From Gammaproteobacteria bacterium (GTDB taxonomy: Bacteria; Pseudomonadota; Gammaproteobacteria; Steroidobacterales; Rariloculaceae), in NCBI GenBank assembly GCA_022819855.1, contig JAJEGN010000005.1, forward strand, positions 133,724 to 197,723: a DNA stretch of 64,000 nucleotides, written 5' to 3'. The notes under the pieces were generated by a model, which worked only from the letters and a program-made list of their open reading frames with translations, did not search any database and was not told where the DNA came from. Both the position numbers and the translations under genes were made by a program. This document shows, one piece after another, positions 35,447 through 45,037 of the stretch (position 1 is its first letter; every line of letters starts with the position of its first letter).

Positions 35447-37120
35447 ATGCGGGATAAACCCTGGGTTTCGAGCTACGCGCGCGGCGTGCCCGCGGAGATC
35501 GATCCGGATCGCTACGCGTCGCTGCCGGAGCTGTTCTGCGAAAGCTTCGAACGATTCGCCGAACGGCCCGCCTTCACGAACCGCGGTACGACGCTGAGCT
35601 TCGCCGACATCGACCGCCTGAGCCGGGACTTCGCCGCCTATCTCCAGACCGGGCTCGGCCTGAAAGTCGGGGACCGCGTCGCGGTGATGCTGCCCAATCT
35701 GCTGCAATCGGTGGTCGTGATCTACGGGGCGCTTCGGGCCGGGCTCGTGGTCGTCAACGTCAACCCGCTCTATACGGCCCGCGAACTCCGGCACCAGCTC
35801 GCCGACAGCGGCGCGGGCACGATCGTCGTGCTCGAGAACTTCGCCGGTACGGTCGCGCAGGTGCTTGCGCAGACCGATATCGACAACGTCATCGTCACGC
35901 GGCTTGGGGACCAGTTTCCGACGTTCAGGCGGCTGACCGTCAACTTCGTCGTGAAGCACGTGCGCAAGCTCGTACCGGACGCGGCCATCGCCGGGGCCGT
36001 TGACTACCGGACCGCGCTCGCCGAAGGCGCGCGCGCGAAGTTCGTCGAGCCCGCACTCGCCGGCGGCGACCTCGCGTTCCTGCAGTACACGGGCGGCACG
36101 ACCGGCGTCGCGAAGGGCGCGATGCTCACGCAGCGCAATATCCTGAGCAACGTGCTGCAGGGCCAGGCGTGGTTCGAACCGCATTTCGACGCGGCCAACG
36201 GTCATGTATTCGCCGCGCTGCCGCTCTACCACATATTCGCCCTGACCGTGAATCTGCTCGTCTACGCGGCGCTCGGCGCGCACAACGTCCTGATCACGAA
36301 TCCGCGCGATCTGCCGGCCTTCGTCGCGGATCTCAGGCGCTATCCCTGCGCCTTCCTGACCGGCGTGAACACGCTCTTCAACGCGCTGCTCAACACCCCG
36401 GGCTTCGGGAGCGTCGACTTCAGCGGCATGAACGCTGCGCTCGGCGGCGGCATGGCCGTGCAGCGCGATGTCGCCGAACGCTGGCGCGAGACGACCGGCG
36501 TCCCGATCCAGCAGGGCTACGGCCTGACGGAGACTTCGCCGATCGTGTCATGCAATCCGCTCGATTCGAAGGAATTCAACGGCTCGGTCGGCGTCCCGCT
36601 GCCGTCCACCGAGGTGGCGATCCTCGACGACGAGGGAGCGCCGCTTGGCGCCGGCGAAAAGGGTGAAATCTGCGTCAGGGGGCCGCAGGTCATGGCCGGC
36701 TACTGGAACCGGCCCGACGCCACTGCCGAGACCGTCACGCCGGATGGCTGGTTGCGCACGGGCGACATCGGGCACATGGACGAGCAGGGCTTCATCTTCA
36801 TCGAGGACCGCAAGAAGGACCTGATCATCGTGTCGGGCTTCAACGTGTATCCGAACGAGGTCGAGGATGTCGCGATGCTGCATCCGGGCGTGCGGGAAGC
36901 CGCCGCGGTCGGGGTCGAGGACGAACGCTCGGGCGAGGCGGTGAAGCTCTTCGTCGTCCGCGGCGATCCCGAGCTCGACGCCGCCGCCATCGTCGAACAC
37001 TGCCGGCAGTCCCTGACCGGCTACAAGGTCCCTCAGCACGTGACGTTCGTCGACGAACTGCCGAAGTCCAACGTCGGCAAGATACTCAGGCGGGAACTCA
37101 GGGATCGCGAAACGCCGTGA
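35447..37120 (+). CDS. fadD: Long-chain fatty acid-CoA ligase
   Basis: The 557-residue product is an ANL-superfamily adenylating enzyme. The P-loop is YTGGTTGVAKGA, PLYHIFALTVN follows, the A5 motif is QQGYGLTETSP, the hinge is GWLRTGDIGHMDEQGF and the C-terminal catalytic Lys lies in KSNVGKILRREL. It activates long-chain fatty acids with ATP and CoA. Length and motifs fit FadD rather than shorter-chain ligases. It follows tesA on the same strand after 74 nt and is convergent with the DUF445 gene. Confidence 0.93.
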   Translation: MRDKPWVSSYARGVPAEIDPDRYASLPELFCESFERFAERPAFTNRGTTLSFADIDRLSRDFAAYLQTGLGLKVGDRVAVMLPNLLQSVVVIYGALRAGLVVVNVNPLYTARELRHQLADSGAGTIVVLENFAGTVAQVLAQTDIDNVIVTRLGDQFPTFRRLTVNFVVKHVRKLVPDAAIAGAVDYRTALAEGARAKFVEPALAGGDLAFLQYTGGTTGVAKGAMLTQRNILSNVLQGQAWFEPHFDAANGHVFAALPLYHIFALTVNLLVYAALGAHNVLITNPRDLPAFVADLRRYPCAFLTGVNTLFNALLNTPGFGSVDFSGMNAALGGGMAVQRDVAERWRETTGVPIQQGYGLTETSPIVSCNPLDSKEFNGSVGVPLPSTEVAILDDEGAPLGAGEKGEICVRGPQVMAGYWNRPDATAETVTPDGWLRTGDIGHMDEQGFIFIEDRKKDLIIVSGFNVYPNEVEDVAMLHPGVREAAAVGVEDERSGEAVKLFVVRGDPELDAAAIVEHCRQSLTGYKVPQHVTFVDELPKSNVGKILRRELRDRETP

Positions 37121-37201
37121 CCGGGGAGTCCCGACCGGACATCGCCGTCGAATTTCGCTGATTCCCGCGTAGTCGCGCCGCACGGGCAGCAGCCCGGTTG
37201 C

Positions 37202-38428
37202 CTATAGCCCGAGCGCCTGCCAGCCGACGTAGATCAGCACGCCGACGAGGCCGCCGACGAGCGTGCCGTTGATGCGGATGAACTGCAGGTCCCGGCCGAT
37301 GTGCAGCTCGATGCGGCGGGCGGTGGCCGACGGGTCCCACTGGGCGATCGTGCCCGAGATGATCTCGCTGATCTGCGCGCGGTAGTTCACGACGATGTAG
37401 ATCACGAGTTCGCGCATCCAGCGGTCGAGTCTGCTTCTGACGTCGGCGTCCTCGAGTATCGTGCGGCCGACCGCCCGGACTTCGCGCTCGAGTCCGCCCG
37501 AGAACGAATCCCCGAGCAGTTCGCGCACGCGTGACCAGACACCGGCGAGAAAGTCCTGAACCGCGGGGTGGCGGACGAACTCGTCGCGCAGTGCCTCGCC
37601 GCGTTCGAGCATTGCCGTGTCGGTGCGCAGCGCGTGCGCGAGCGTCGCGAGGCGGGCGTTGAAATCGATGCGGGCCGGGTGTGCGGGGTCCTCGGCGATC
37701 TCGTTGAGAATGCGTTCGAATTCGCCGATGAGCTGATCGTAGATTTCCCGGTCGACGAATTTCGGCATCCACCACGGGCTTCTCTGCTTGATCCGCTCGC
37801 GGATCGTGTCCCGGTTCCCTTCGAGCTGCTCGCGGCCGAACTGCACGAGTTGATCGATCAGGGCTTCGGCGTGATTGCCCGAAGCCAGCACATCGATCAT
37901 CGTTGCGAGCGTGCGGTTGACCGGGACCTTCGCGAGCGCATTCTCCAGGCCGCGGTTCAGCGAGTCGCGCAGTTCCGCGCTGTCCACGGCCCGCATGAGC
38001 CAGTCGAGCATCACGGTCAGGTCGCGGCCGAGCTGGCGGGCGTTGGCATCGCGCTCGAGCCACTGCCCGAGGCGTTCGGCCAGGTCGACGCGCCGCAGAC
38101 GCGCCTCGATGGCCTCCCTGACGAGGAAGTGCTCGCTGACGAAACGTGCGAGCGCCTGGCCGATCTCGTCCTTGCGCTTCGGGACGATGGCCGTGTGCGG
38201 GATCGGCAGGCCGAGCGGGTGCCGGAACAGCGCCGTCACCGCGAACCAGTCGGCAAGGCCGCCGATCAGCGCGGCTTCGGCGAACGCCCTGATCACGCCG
38301 AGCCACGGGTAGGCCTCGAGCAGGACGCTCGTGGCGATGAAGAGCGCCACGGCCGCGACGAGGAAGCCGCTCGCCAGCCACTTCATGCGGCGCAGGCGCA
38401 ACGCGAGTTCGCGGTCTCTGCCGTTCAT
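37202..38428 (-). CDS. DUF445 family membrane-associated protein
   Basis: The 408-residue product shows the DUF445 pattern. An N-terminal hydrophobic pair (WLASGFLVAAVALFIATSVL and AFAEAALIGGLADWFAVTAL) is followed by FRHPLGLPIPHTAIVPKRKDEIG, a long amphipathic helical body and a C-terminal membrane segment (GTLVGGLVGVLIYVGW). Function is not established for the family. CGGGC-AGCA-GCCCG at 37183-37196, just beyond its stop, could act as a weak two-way terminator with fadD. Confidence 0.9.
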   Translation of the reverse strand: MNGRDRELALRLRRMKWLASGFLVAAVALFIATSVLLEAYPWLGVIRAFAEAALIGGLADWFAVTALFRHPLGLPIPHTAIVPKRKDEIGQALARFVSEHFLVREAIEARLRRVDLAERLGQWLERDANARQLGRDLTVMLDWLMRAVDSAELRDSLNRGLENALAKVPVNRTLATMIDVLASGNHAEALIDQLVQFGREQLEGNRDTIRERIKQRSPWWMPKFVDREIYDQLIGEFERILNEIAEDPAHPARIDFNARLATLAHALRTDTAMLERGEALRDEFVRHPAVQDFLAGVWSRVRELLGDSFSGGLEREVRAVGRTILEDADVRSRLDRWMRELVIYIVVNYRAQISEIISGTIAQWDPSATARRIELHIGRDLQFIRINGTLVGGLVGVLIYVGWQALGL

Positions 38429-38473
38429 GCGTAACCGATCGGGCTTGCGGCGGCGGGGACGTTCTCCGGGAAC

Positions 38474-39556
38474 TCAGGCAGTCCCACGTTCCCCGCGCAG
38501 TACTTCAAGGAGAACCTCGCGCTCGGGGGCCGCGGTGACGACGGCTTCGCCGATCGCCGTGAGCAGCACGAGCCTGAGGCCGTCGCGTCCGGTCTTCTTG
38601 TCCAGTGCCATGGCCTCAAGCATGTCGTCGGCGTCGACGCCCTCGGCCCGAACCGGCAGGCCGGCGCGGCGGAGCAGGTCTTCGATGCGGCGGCAATCGT
38701 CCGCGGACAGCCATCCGAGCCGCCGCGACGTTTCGGCGGCGAGCACCGTGCCGGTCGCGACGGCCTCTCCGTGCAGCCACTTGCCGTAGCCGCCGAGCGT
38801 CTCGAGCGCGTGTCCGAAGGTATGGCCGAGGTTGAGCAGCGCGCGTTTGCCCTGTTCGCGTTCGTCCTCGGCGACCACGGCCGCCTTGATCCCGCAACTG
38901 CGGCGCACCGCGTGCGCGAGGGCTGGCGCCTCGAGCGCCGTGAGCCGCTCGATGTTGTTCTCAAGCCAGCCGAACAGTTCCGGGTCGAGGATCAGCCCGT
39001 ACTTGACGATCTCGGCGATGCCCGCGGCGAGCTCGCGACCGGGCAGCGTGCCGAGCGTATCGGTGTCGATGAGCACCGAGACCGGCTGATGGAACGCGCC
39101 GATCATGTTCTTGGCGCTCGGGTGGTTGACGGCGGTCTTGCCGCCGACGGACGAGTCGACCTGGGCGAGGAGCGTCGTCGGGACCTGAACGTACGCGATG
39201 CCGCGTTGATAGCTCGCCGCGGCGTATCCGGCCACGTCGCCGACGACCCCGCCGCCGAGCGCGACGACACAGGCATCGCGATGAAAGCGCAGTTCGATGA
39301 GCCGGTCGACGATGCGCGAGAAGGTGTCGAGCGTCTTGTATTGCTCGCCGTCGGGAAGCACGAGCGCGGCGGTGTTCCGGGTCCGCAAGCCGCGCTCGAG
39401 ACGCTCGAGATAGAGCGGCGCCACGGTCTCGTTCGTGACGATGAGCACCTGCTCGGCCGCCACCGAGCGTTCGAGCAACGCGCTGTCGGAGATCAGCCCC
39501 GATCCGATGTGGATCGGGTAGCTTCGTTCTCCCAGGCTGAGCTCGAGCGTTTGCAC
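38474..39556 (-). CDS. aroB: 3-Dehydroquinate synthase
   Basis: The 360-residue product has DGEQYKTLDTFSRIVDRLIE (NAD-binding region), ALGGGVVGDVAGYAAASYQRGI, VPTTLLAQVDSSVGGKTAVNH, the zinc ligand E in ELAAGIAEIVKYG and the His ligands in LLNLGHTFGHALE and LHGEAVATG. It converts DAHP to 3-dehydroquinate in the shikimate pathway. It follows aroK by 23 nt; the order pilMNOPQ-aroK-aroB is a common gammaproteobacterial arrangement. Confidence 0.97.
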   Translation of the reverse strand: MQTLELSLGERSYPIHIGSGLISDSALLERSVAAEQVLIVTNETVAPLYLERLERGLRTRNTAALVLPDGEQYKTLDTFSRIVDRLIELRFHRDACVVALGGGVVGDVAGYAAASYQRGIAYVQVPTTLLAQVDSSVGGKTAVNHPSAKNMIGAFHQPVSVLIDTDTLGTLPGRELAAGIAEIVKYGLILDPELFGWLENNIERLTALEAPALAHAVRRSCGIKAAVVAEDEREQGKRALLNLGHTFGHALETLGGYGKWLHGEAVATGTVLAAETSRRLGWLSADDCRRIEDLLRRAGLPVRAEGVDADDMLEAMALDKKTGRDGLRLVLLTAIGEAVVTAAPEREVLLEVLRGERGTA

Positions 39557-39579
39557 GGCGGAAGGGTCGCAGGCACACG

Positions 39580-40113
39580 CTACATTTGCAACGCGCGCCG
39601 TTCCTCGATGAGCCGCTTGAGGGTCGCCGCGACGCGCGCGACGCGCCGTCCCCTGGTATCGAGCCGGATGTCGGCGGTCTCTTCGTAGATCGGCTCGCGT
39701 TCGGCCCGCAAGCTCTCGAGGACGGCGCGCGGATTCCCGGTGTTCAGCAGCGGCCGCTTGCGTGACTGCCCCGTTCGTCTGAGCTGCTCCTCGATGCTCG
39801 TCCTGAGGTAGATGACCGTGCCCGTCGCGACGAGCCGCGCCCGGTTGCCGGGATCGAGGATCGCTCCGCCGCCCGTCGCGATGACGGTCTGGCGCCGCTC
39901 GCTGAGCTCCGCGATCATGTTTTTTTCACGCTCGCGAAACCCCGCTTCGCCTTCCTTCTCGAATATGTAGCCGATGTCGACGCCCGTGCGGCGCTCGATC
40001 TCCGCATCGGCATCGAGGAATTCGAGCCCGAGCTGTTGCGCGAGCTGCCTGCCGACCGCCGTCTTGCCCGCGCCCATCGGCCCGATCAGGTAGATGTTGC
40101 CCTTGTCCGCCAT
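39580..40113 (-). CDS. aroK: Shikimate kinase
   Basis: The 177-residue product carries Walker A IGPMGAGKTAVGRQLA, LDADAEIERRTG with the shikimate-binding Asp, IATGGGAILDP, and RPLLNTGNPR in the lid. It phosphorylates shikimate at the 3-position. It sits upstream of aroB and downstream of pilQ on the same strand. Confidence 0.96.
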   Translation of the reverse strand: MADKGNIYLIGPMGAGKTAVGRQLAQQLGLEFLDADAEIERRTGVDIGYIFEKEGEAGFREREKNMIAELSERRQTVIATGGGAILDPGNRARLVATGTVIYLRTSIEEQLRRTGQSRKRPLLNTGNPRAVLESLRAEREPIYEETADIRLDTRGRRVARVAATLKRLIEERRALQM

Positions 40114-40224
40114 GCGTCGAGGATACAGAAAACCCGCGGGCGCCCGTAGCCGCTCCGACCTGGCGCGGCTGCCGGGCTCGCTGGCCGCTCGAATCCTGCC
40201 CGGTGTGCCGCAAGCAGTCCGGGT

Positions 40225-41859
40225 TCAGTTTCCGGTCTCGCCGTCTTCAAGGATTCGCGGCGTGACGAAGACGAGCAGTTCCGCGTTGTTGTCGAGGCGC
40301 GCGCGGCTGCGGAACAGCACGCCGAGCCCCGGGATGTCGCCGAGCACGGGCACCTTGTTGACGGTGTCGCGGTTCTCGGTTTCGTAGATCCCGCCGAGGA
40401 CGACCGTCGCGCCGTCGTTGACGAGGACCCGGGTATCGACCGAACTCGTGTCGATGCTCGGGACGAAGCCGCCCGTGGCGCTCGGCACGATTTCGCCGAT
40501 GGAATCCTTCGTGATCTGCAGGTCCATGATGATCCTGTCGTCGGCCGTGATCCGGGGAGTCACGGTCAGGCTGAGCTGCGCTTCCTTGAACTGGGTCGTC
40601 GTTGCGCCGCTCGATGCGGATTCCTGGTACGGGATTTCCACGCCCTGCTCGATCCGCGCCTCGACGTTGTTGGCCGTGATGATGCGCGGCGTGGAGACGA
40701 TCCGGCCGTTGCCTTCGGCCTGCAGTGCCGTGAGTTCGAGGTCAACGAGGTAGCCCGAGTCGAGAATCGCGAGCGCGAATGAGCCTGAAGGTGAAGTTAC
40801 GGGCAGGTTGACGCTGTAGCGTTGGTCGATGGGCGGCGTCGCGACCGGGAGCGGCTGACCGGACGTGACGATATTGTCGAGCGCCGATGCGGCGATCGTA
40901 TTCGAACCCGGACCCGTCCCGGTCAACGAGACGAGCCCGTCGCTGCGGTCGCGGACGATCGTCGAACCGAACCTCACGCCGAGCTCGCGGCTGAAGTCGT
41001 CGTTGACGATGACGACGCGCGATTCGATCAGCACCTGGCGGATCGGCACGTCGAGTGTCTCGACGAGCCGGCGGATTTCGGCCAGCCGTTCGGCGACATC
41101 GTGGAGGAGCAACGTGTTTGTGCGCTCGTCGATCGCGACGCTGCCGCGCGGCGACGTCATCGGCGCGGCGCCGCCGCTGCCCGCGATCAGTGCCGCGAGT
41201 TCATCGGCGCGCGCATGGTTGACCTGCAGCAGCTCCGGGCGCAGCGGCTCGAGGTCTTCGAGGGCAGCCTGAGCGGCGAGCCTTGCGCGATCTCGCGCCG
41301 CGATTTCTTCCGACGGCGCGACGATGATGACGTTGCCGTTGCGCCGCATGTCCAGGCCGTTGGTCGTCAGGACGATGTCGAGCGCCTGATCCCAGGGGAC
41401 ATCCTGCAGGCGCAGCGTCACGCTGCCCTGCACGGTGTCGCTGACGACGATGTTCAGTCCGCTCGTGTCGGCGAGGAGCTGCAGGACCGCCCGCGTGTCG
41501 ATCTGCTGAAAGTTCAGCGAGAGCCGCTCGCCCACGTACTCGCGGTCGGGATCGAGCATGTCCGGACCCGGCACCGGCCGCGCGTTACCGGCGGCATCGG
41601 TCTGACCGGATGCGGTGGGCACAGGCTGTCCGGCCGCCGAATCGGGGATCGCCGGTTCCGGCTGCGCGTTCACCTGGTCGGGTGCGGGTTCCTGAAGCTG
41701 ACTGTCGTTCTGCTCGGCAATTGGCGCCGGAGGCTGCGCATGCCCCTCGGCGGCGAGCAGCGCGGCGGCGAGCAGCCACACCGGACCGGCAAAGGCGCGC
41801 CGCCAACGCGCGGCGCCCGGGCGGCGGGAAGCGCTAAAGGGTGGTCGCCGTATCGTCAT
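40225..41859 (-). CDS. pilQ: Type IV pilus secretin PilQ, short form
   Basis: The 544-residue product has an N-terminal signal sequence (GPVWLLAAALLAAEGHAQ), a proline/glutamine-rich linker, an STN-type domain (LSLNFQQIDTRAVLQLLADTSG at 113-134), an N1-type domain (EPLRPELLQVNHARADELAAL) and the secretin pore (RQVLIESRVVIVNDDFSRELGVRFG through VPVLGDIPGLGVLFRS). Typical PilQ proteins are near 700 residues and start with one or two AMIN peptidoglycan-binding domains. None is visible here; only about 90 residues of low-complexity sequence precede the STN domain. It forms the outer-membrane pilus channel. It ends the pilMNOPQ operon. Confidence 0.93.
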   Translation of the reverse strand: MTIRRPPFSASRRPGAARWRRAFAGPVWLLAAALLAAEGHAQPPAPIAEQNDSQLQEPAPDQVNAQPEPAIPDSAAGQPVPTASGQTDAAGNARPVPGPDMLDPDREYVGERLSLNFQQIDTRAVLQLLADTSGLNIVVSDTVQGSVTLRLQDVPWDQALDIVLTTNGLDMRRNGNVIIVAPSEEIAARDRARLAAQAALEDLEPLRPELLQVNHARADELAALIAGSGGAAPMTSPRGSVAIDERTNTLLLHDVAERLAEIRRLVETLDVPIRQVLIESRVVIVNDDFSRELGVRFGSTIVRDRSDGLVSLTGTGPGSNTIAASALDNIVTSGQPLPVATPPIDQRYSVNLPVTSPSGSFALAILDSGYLVDLELTALQAEGNGRIVSTPRIITANNVEARIEQGVEIPYQESASSGATTTQFKEAQLSLTVTPRITADDRIIMDLQITKDSIGEIVPSATGGFVPSIDTSSVDTRVLVNDGATVVLGGIYETENRDTVNKVPVLGDIPGLGVLFRSRARLDNNAELLVFVTPRILEDGETGN

Positions 41860-41949
41860 GGGCTTGCCCGCAAGGTCCTGAAATTCATCCGTAATCCTCC
41901 ATGCAAGGCGCGGCCTGGCGAGATTCGCGGGCGTGCCTTCATACCGGGT

Positions 41950-42594
41950 TCATTCGGCCAGCCTGAGTTCGGCCGCGCGTTCCAGCCGGCCGCCCTGCCC
42001 GTCCGGGGCGGTTTCGACCAGCGCGATCCCGGACTCGGTGATCGCTACGACCCGGCCTTCGTTTCGTCCGAGACGCTGACCGACGCCGACGCGGTGAATC
42101 AGGCCATCCGTCGTCCGCAGGAGCCCGAACAGCGAGCCCCTGACCTCGAGCGTTCCGACCATCTGCAAAGCGTCGAGCGGGAACTGTTCGAGAACCTCGC
42201 GCGGACGGTTCGGCGTCGGTTCGCGGTCGGATGCGGGCGCCGCGCTCGCCGGCGCAAGTGGCGTGTCGGGCATGAACGGCGAGCGGCGCCCGGCCGGCTC
42301 GTAGACAAAGGCCGGCGCCGGGGAAACCATCGGCAGCGGCTCGATGCCGGCGGCGGGCCGCGCCCTGACCCCGTTCATCCAGGCTTCCGGATCCGCCGTG
42401 CCGCTGCCGCAGCCGCCCGCGAAAGCTGCGGCCGTCAGTGCGACACAACGTGGAAGCAAAGCACTTGGTCTGGCAGCCCGTCGCCGAAGTCGCGTGGCAT
42501 CGGGAGGGCAACCATTTCGGACCTTGCCTGCCGGGCGCCGCGCCGACCCCGGGACGGCACGGAACTGCCTCGGCGGCTTGCCGGGCGCCGTCAC
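41950..42594 (-). CDS. pilP: Type IV pilus lipoprotein PilP
   Basis: The start is GTG at 42594, overlapping the pilO stop as GTGA. The 214-residue product has a long basic N terminus and then a lipobox, AAAFAGGCGSG. An unstructured segment (SPFMPDTPLAPASAAP) and the PilP core beta domain follow: EQFPLDALQMVGTLEVRG, LLRTTDGLIHRVGVGQRLGRNEGRV and ITESGIALVE. It links the inner-membrane PilNO complex to PilQ. The lipobox places the mature N terminus far from the start, so a downstream start is possible. Confidence 0.9.
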   Translation of the reverse strand: MTAPGKPPRQFRAVPGSARRPAGKVRNGCPPDATRLRRRAARPSALLPRCVALTAAAFAGGCGSGTADPEAWMNGVRARPAAGIEPLPMVSPAPAFVYEPAGRRSPFMPDTPLAPASAAPASDREPTPNRPREVLEQFPLDALQMVGTLEVRGSLFGLLRTTDGLIHRVGVGQRLGRNEGRVVAITESGIALVETAPDGQGGRLERAAELRLAE

Positions 42595-43193
42595 TGCGGC
42601 ACTTCCTCGTCAAGATAGCGATACGTTCTGGCCGTGACGTCGAGGATGAGTTCGTCGACGGCAGCGGTATCGACGGGTTCGATCGCGATGTCGTGCAACG
42701 TGACGATTCTCGGCAGCGCCGCGACGTCGCTGACGAACTGCCCGAGTTCGTGGTAGCGGCCCGAAAGACGCATGCGGATCGGAAGTTCGGCGTAGAAATC
42801 CCGCTGCAGCTCTTGTGCCGGCTGAAACAGCAGTTCTTCGAGGCCCGCGGCCTGCCCCGCCCGGGAGATGTCGTCGAGCAGATTCGGGACCTCGGTTCTG
42901 CCGGGGAGCAGGCGCAGCAAGGCGCCGAAGCTGCGCTCGATCTCTGCGAGCTGGTCGCCGTACGCGTCGAAGTTCGCGGCTCTTCGCTGTTTGCTCTCGA
43001 ATTCCGCCATGAGCGCCTGTTCCTCGAGCCTGGCGCGGTCGAGCAGCGGTATCTGTGTCCTGACCGCGAACCCGCAGGAACCTGCGACCGCGACGCTGAC
43101 CAGCACCAGCGCGGCGGCGGCCTTGCGCAGCGAGGCGGGCCAACGCTCGGGCTCCCCGAGTTCGAGCGAACGCAGCTCCTCGATGGTGCTCAC
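42591..43193 (-). CDS. pilO: Type IV pilus alignment protein PilO
   Basis: The 200-residue product has one membrane segment (AAAALVLVSVAVAGSCGFAV), a coiled segment (RARLEEQALMAEFESKQRRA) and a periplasmic ferredoxin-like domain ending in YRYLDEE. LGALLRLLPGRTEVPNLLDDI-type spacing (here FGALLRLLPGR) is typical of PilO. The GTG start overlaps the pilN stop by 4 nt, and its own stop overlaps the pilP start by 4 nt. Confidence 0.93.
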   Translation of the reverse strand: MSTIEELRSLELGEPERWPASLRKAAAALVLVSVAVAGSCGFAVRTQIPLLDRARLEEQALMAEFESKQRRAANFDAYGDQLAEIERSFGALLRLLPGRTEVPNLLDDISRAGQAAGLEELLFQPAQELQRDFYAELPIRMRLSGRYHELGQFVSDVAALPRIVTLHDIAIEPVDTAAVDELILDVTARTYRYLDEEVPQ

Positions 43194-43759
43194 GGCGGGG
43201 CCGACTCGGGCGCGCCCGGCCGGGAGATCTGGCGGACGAAGATCGTGAACGCGGCATTGCGCGGCGCCCCGTCGTCGACGGTCTCGACAACGTCGAGTCG
43301 GGGATCTCCGAGCCGCTCGGAAATCTCGATGTTGCGCATCAGGGTCGAGACAGCCCTGCTCGAACCGGCGATGCCGCTGATTTCGATTCGTGCGGCAGTT
43401 TGCCTTACCGCGGTGAGGTGCACGCCGTCGGGCAGCGTGCCGAGGAGCTCATCGAACAGGTGCACTGCGTCGGGACGCGAGTGCTGGAGCCGGTCGATGA
43501 TCCCCATCCTCGCAAGCAGCCGGTCCCTGTCGGCTTCGAGATCGAGGATCGCCTCGTTCTGCCTGTCGAGTGCCGCGATCCCGGCTCGCAGCACGGCGTT
43601 GCGCGCTGCCTGCCTTGCGACAACGGTCTGGAGAACCAGCTTGCATCCGTAGGCGATGAGCGTGCCGGCGACGCAGGCACAGACGAGCCCAAGCATGAAA
43701 TCGCGCTTGAGCTTGCGGCGCCGTTCTTCGCGCCACGGCAGGAGATTGACGGCAGGCAT
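43190..43759 (-). CDS. pilN: Type IV pilus inner-membrane protein PilN
   Basis: The 189-residue product begins with the diagnostic VNLLPWREERRR that inserts into PilM. A membrane segment (MLGLVCACVAGTLIAYG), a coiled region (AIDRQNEAILDLEADRDR-like) and a periplasmic domain with GVHLTAVRQTAARIEISGIA follow. It pairs with PilO in the inner-membrane platform. One base separates its start from the pilM stop. Confidence 0.94.
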   Translation of the reverse strand: MPAVNLLPWREERRRKLKRDFMLGLVCACVAGTLIAYGCKLVLQTVVARQAARNAVLRAGIAALDRQNEAILDLEADRDRLLARMGIIDRLQHSRPDAVHLFDELLGTLPDGVHLTAVRQTAARIEISGIAGSSRAVSTLMRNIEISERLGDPRLDVVETVDDGAPRNAAFTIFVRQISRPGAPESAPP

Positions 43760-43760
43760 C

Positions 43761-44816
43761 TCAGTCGAAGCTCCTGAGCGCAAGCCCGCAGGCGGTGAGC
43801 AAGGCGGGCGCAGCGGCCTGCGCACCCTCGGCCTCGGCGTGCGGCGCAAGCCGCATCCCGCCGAGCGGATTACCGATGGCCGAAGGTGTACCCGTGTGGC
43901 TTGCGAACGCATCGGCGATCCCGGGAAGGCTCGCGCAGCCGCCGCAGATGAGTAGTTGTTCCGGCGCCGCTTCCTCCGAAGACCGGTACATTTCGATCGA
44001 GCGGCCGACCTGCCGCGCCATCGCGTCGATGAAGGGCGCCAGCACGCGGGAGCGGTAGTCATCGGGCAAGCCGCCGTCTGCCGTGGCTCGGCGGGCTTCC
44101 TCGAAGCCGAGACCGTAAGCGCGCATGACTTCCTCCGTGAGCCGATTGCCGCCGAAGGCGAAGTCGCGCGCGTAGCTGACCTTGAGATCGTCGAGGACGC
44201 TGAATCTCGTGTTGGTCGCGCCGGCGTCGACGACGGCCACCGTCCTGCCCGCACCGGCGCCCGGCATCTGGTGGCCGAGCAGGCGGCAGCCCTGCTCGGC
44301 CGCGAACGTCTCGATGTCGACGACGCGCGGCACGAGACCGGCGGCGTCGAGCGCGGCCTGGCGCTGTTCGACGTTTTCCGTTCGGGCGGCGACGACAAGC
44401 ACCTCCTGCATGTCCGGATGGCGGTGGCTCGGACCGACGACATCGAAGTCGAAACTGACTTCCTCCGTGGGAAACGGGATGTGGCGGTCGGCTTCCAGTT
44501 CGACCCGCTCCTCGAGCTCGGCGCCGTGCAGATGCCCGGGGATCTCGATGACCCGGGTGATTGCCGAGTCGCCGCTGAGCGCGATCGCGGCGTCCCGCGT
44601 ACGGCTTCCGGACCGCCGCACGGCGCGGCGAATGGCGTCGCCGACCGCTTCGGCATCGACGATCGTGGTGTCGCTGATGGCCTTCGGCGGACAGCCTTCG
44701 GCGGCGAAGGCTTCGACGCGATAACCCGCCCGTTGCGCGGACAGTTCGATGAGCTTGATGGACGAAGCCGTGATGTCGAGCCCGAGCAGGGATCGTTTCC
44801 GGCGGGTAGCGAACAT
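43761..44816 (-). CDS. pilM: Type IV pilus actin-like ATPase PilM
   Basis: The ATG at 44816 follows AGGAAGG and gives 351 residues. Actin-fold elements are LLGLDITASSIKLIEL (phosphate 1), IALSGDSAITRVIEIP, VAVVDAGATNTRFSVL (phosphate 2), FGGNRLTEEVM and LLICGGCASLPG (adenosine). It is the cytoplasmic base of the pilus machinery and binds PilN. It is divergent from the penicillin-binding protein gene across a 221-nt region, the usual layout in related bacteria. Confidence 0.95.
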   Translation of the reverse strand: MFATRRKRSLLGLDITASSIKLIELSAQRAGYRVEAFAAEGCPPKAISDTTIVDAEAVGDAIRRAVRRSGSRTRDAAIALSGDSAITRVIEIPGHLHGAELEERVELEADRHIPFPTEEVSFDFDVVGPSHRHPDMQEVLVVAARTENVEQRQAALDAAGLVPRVVDIETFAAEQGCRLLGHQMPGAGAGRTVAVVDAGATNTRFSVLDDLKVSYARDFAFGGNRLTEEVMRAYGLGFEEARRATADGGLPDDYRSRVLAPFIDAMARQVGRSIEMYRSSEEAAPEQLLICGGCASLPGIADAFASHTGTPSAIGNPLGGMRLAPHAEAEGAQAAAPALLTACGLALRSFD

Positions 44817-45037
44817 GCTGAGCCTTCCTGGCGTGATACTGTTGTCCCGTTCCACAAGCAACGTCGCAGCGGGCGGCTCCGACGCCTCATCGGCCCGATT
44901 GCGCCTCGCAGGGAATTGCGCGCGACATTGCTTGTCCAACCGGACACTAGGGTATGCTTGTGCGGGCCATCCCGCCGCTTGCGATCCTGAGCAAAGTGCC
45001 GGGATTCTTGTCTGGGGCGTACAATACGCGGCTGGCA

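Noticed and set aside
45020..45025. TACAAT as the mrcA -10 box
   Set aside because: It would place transcription start almost at the ATG and no -35 partner was found.
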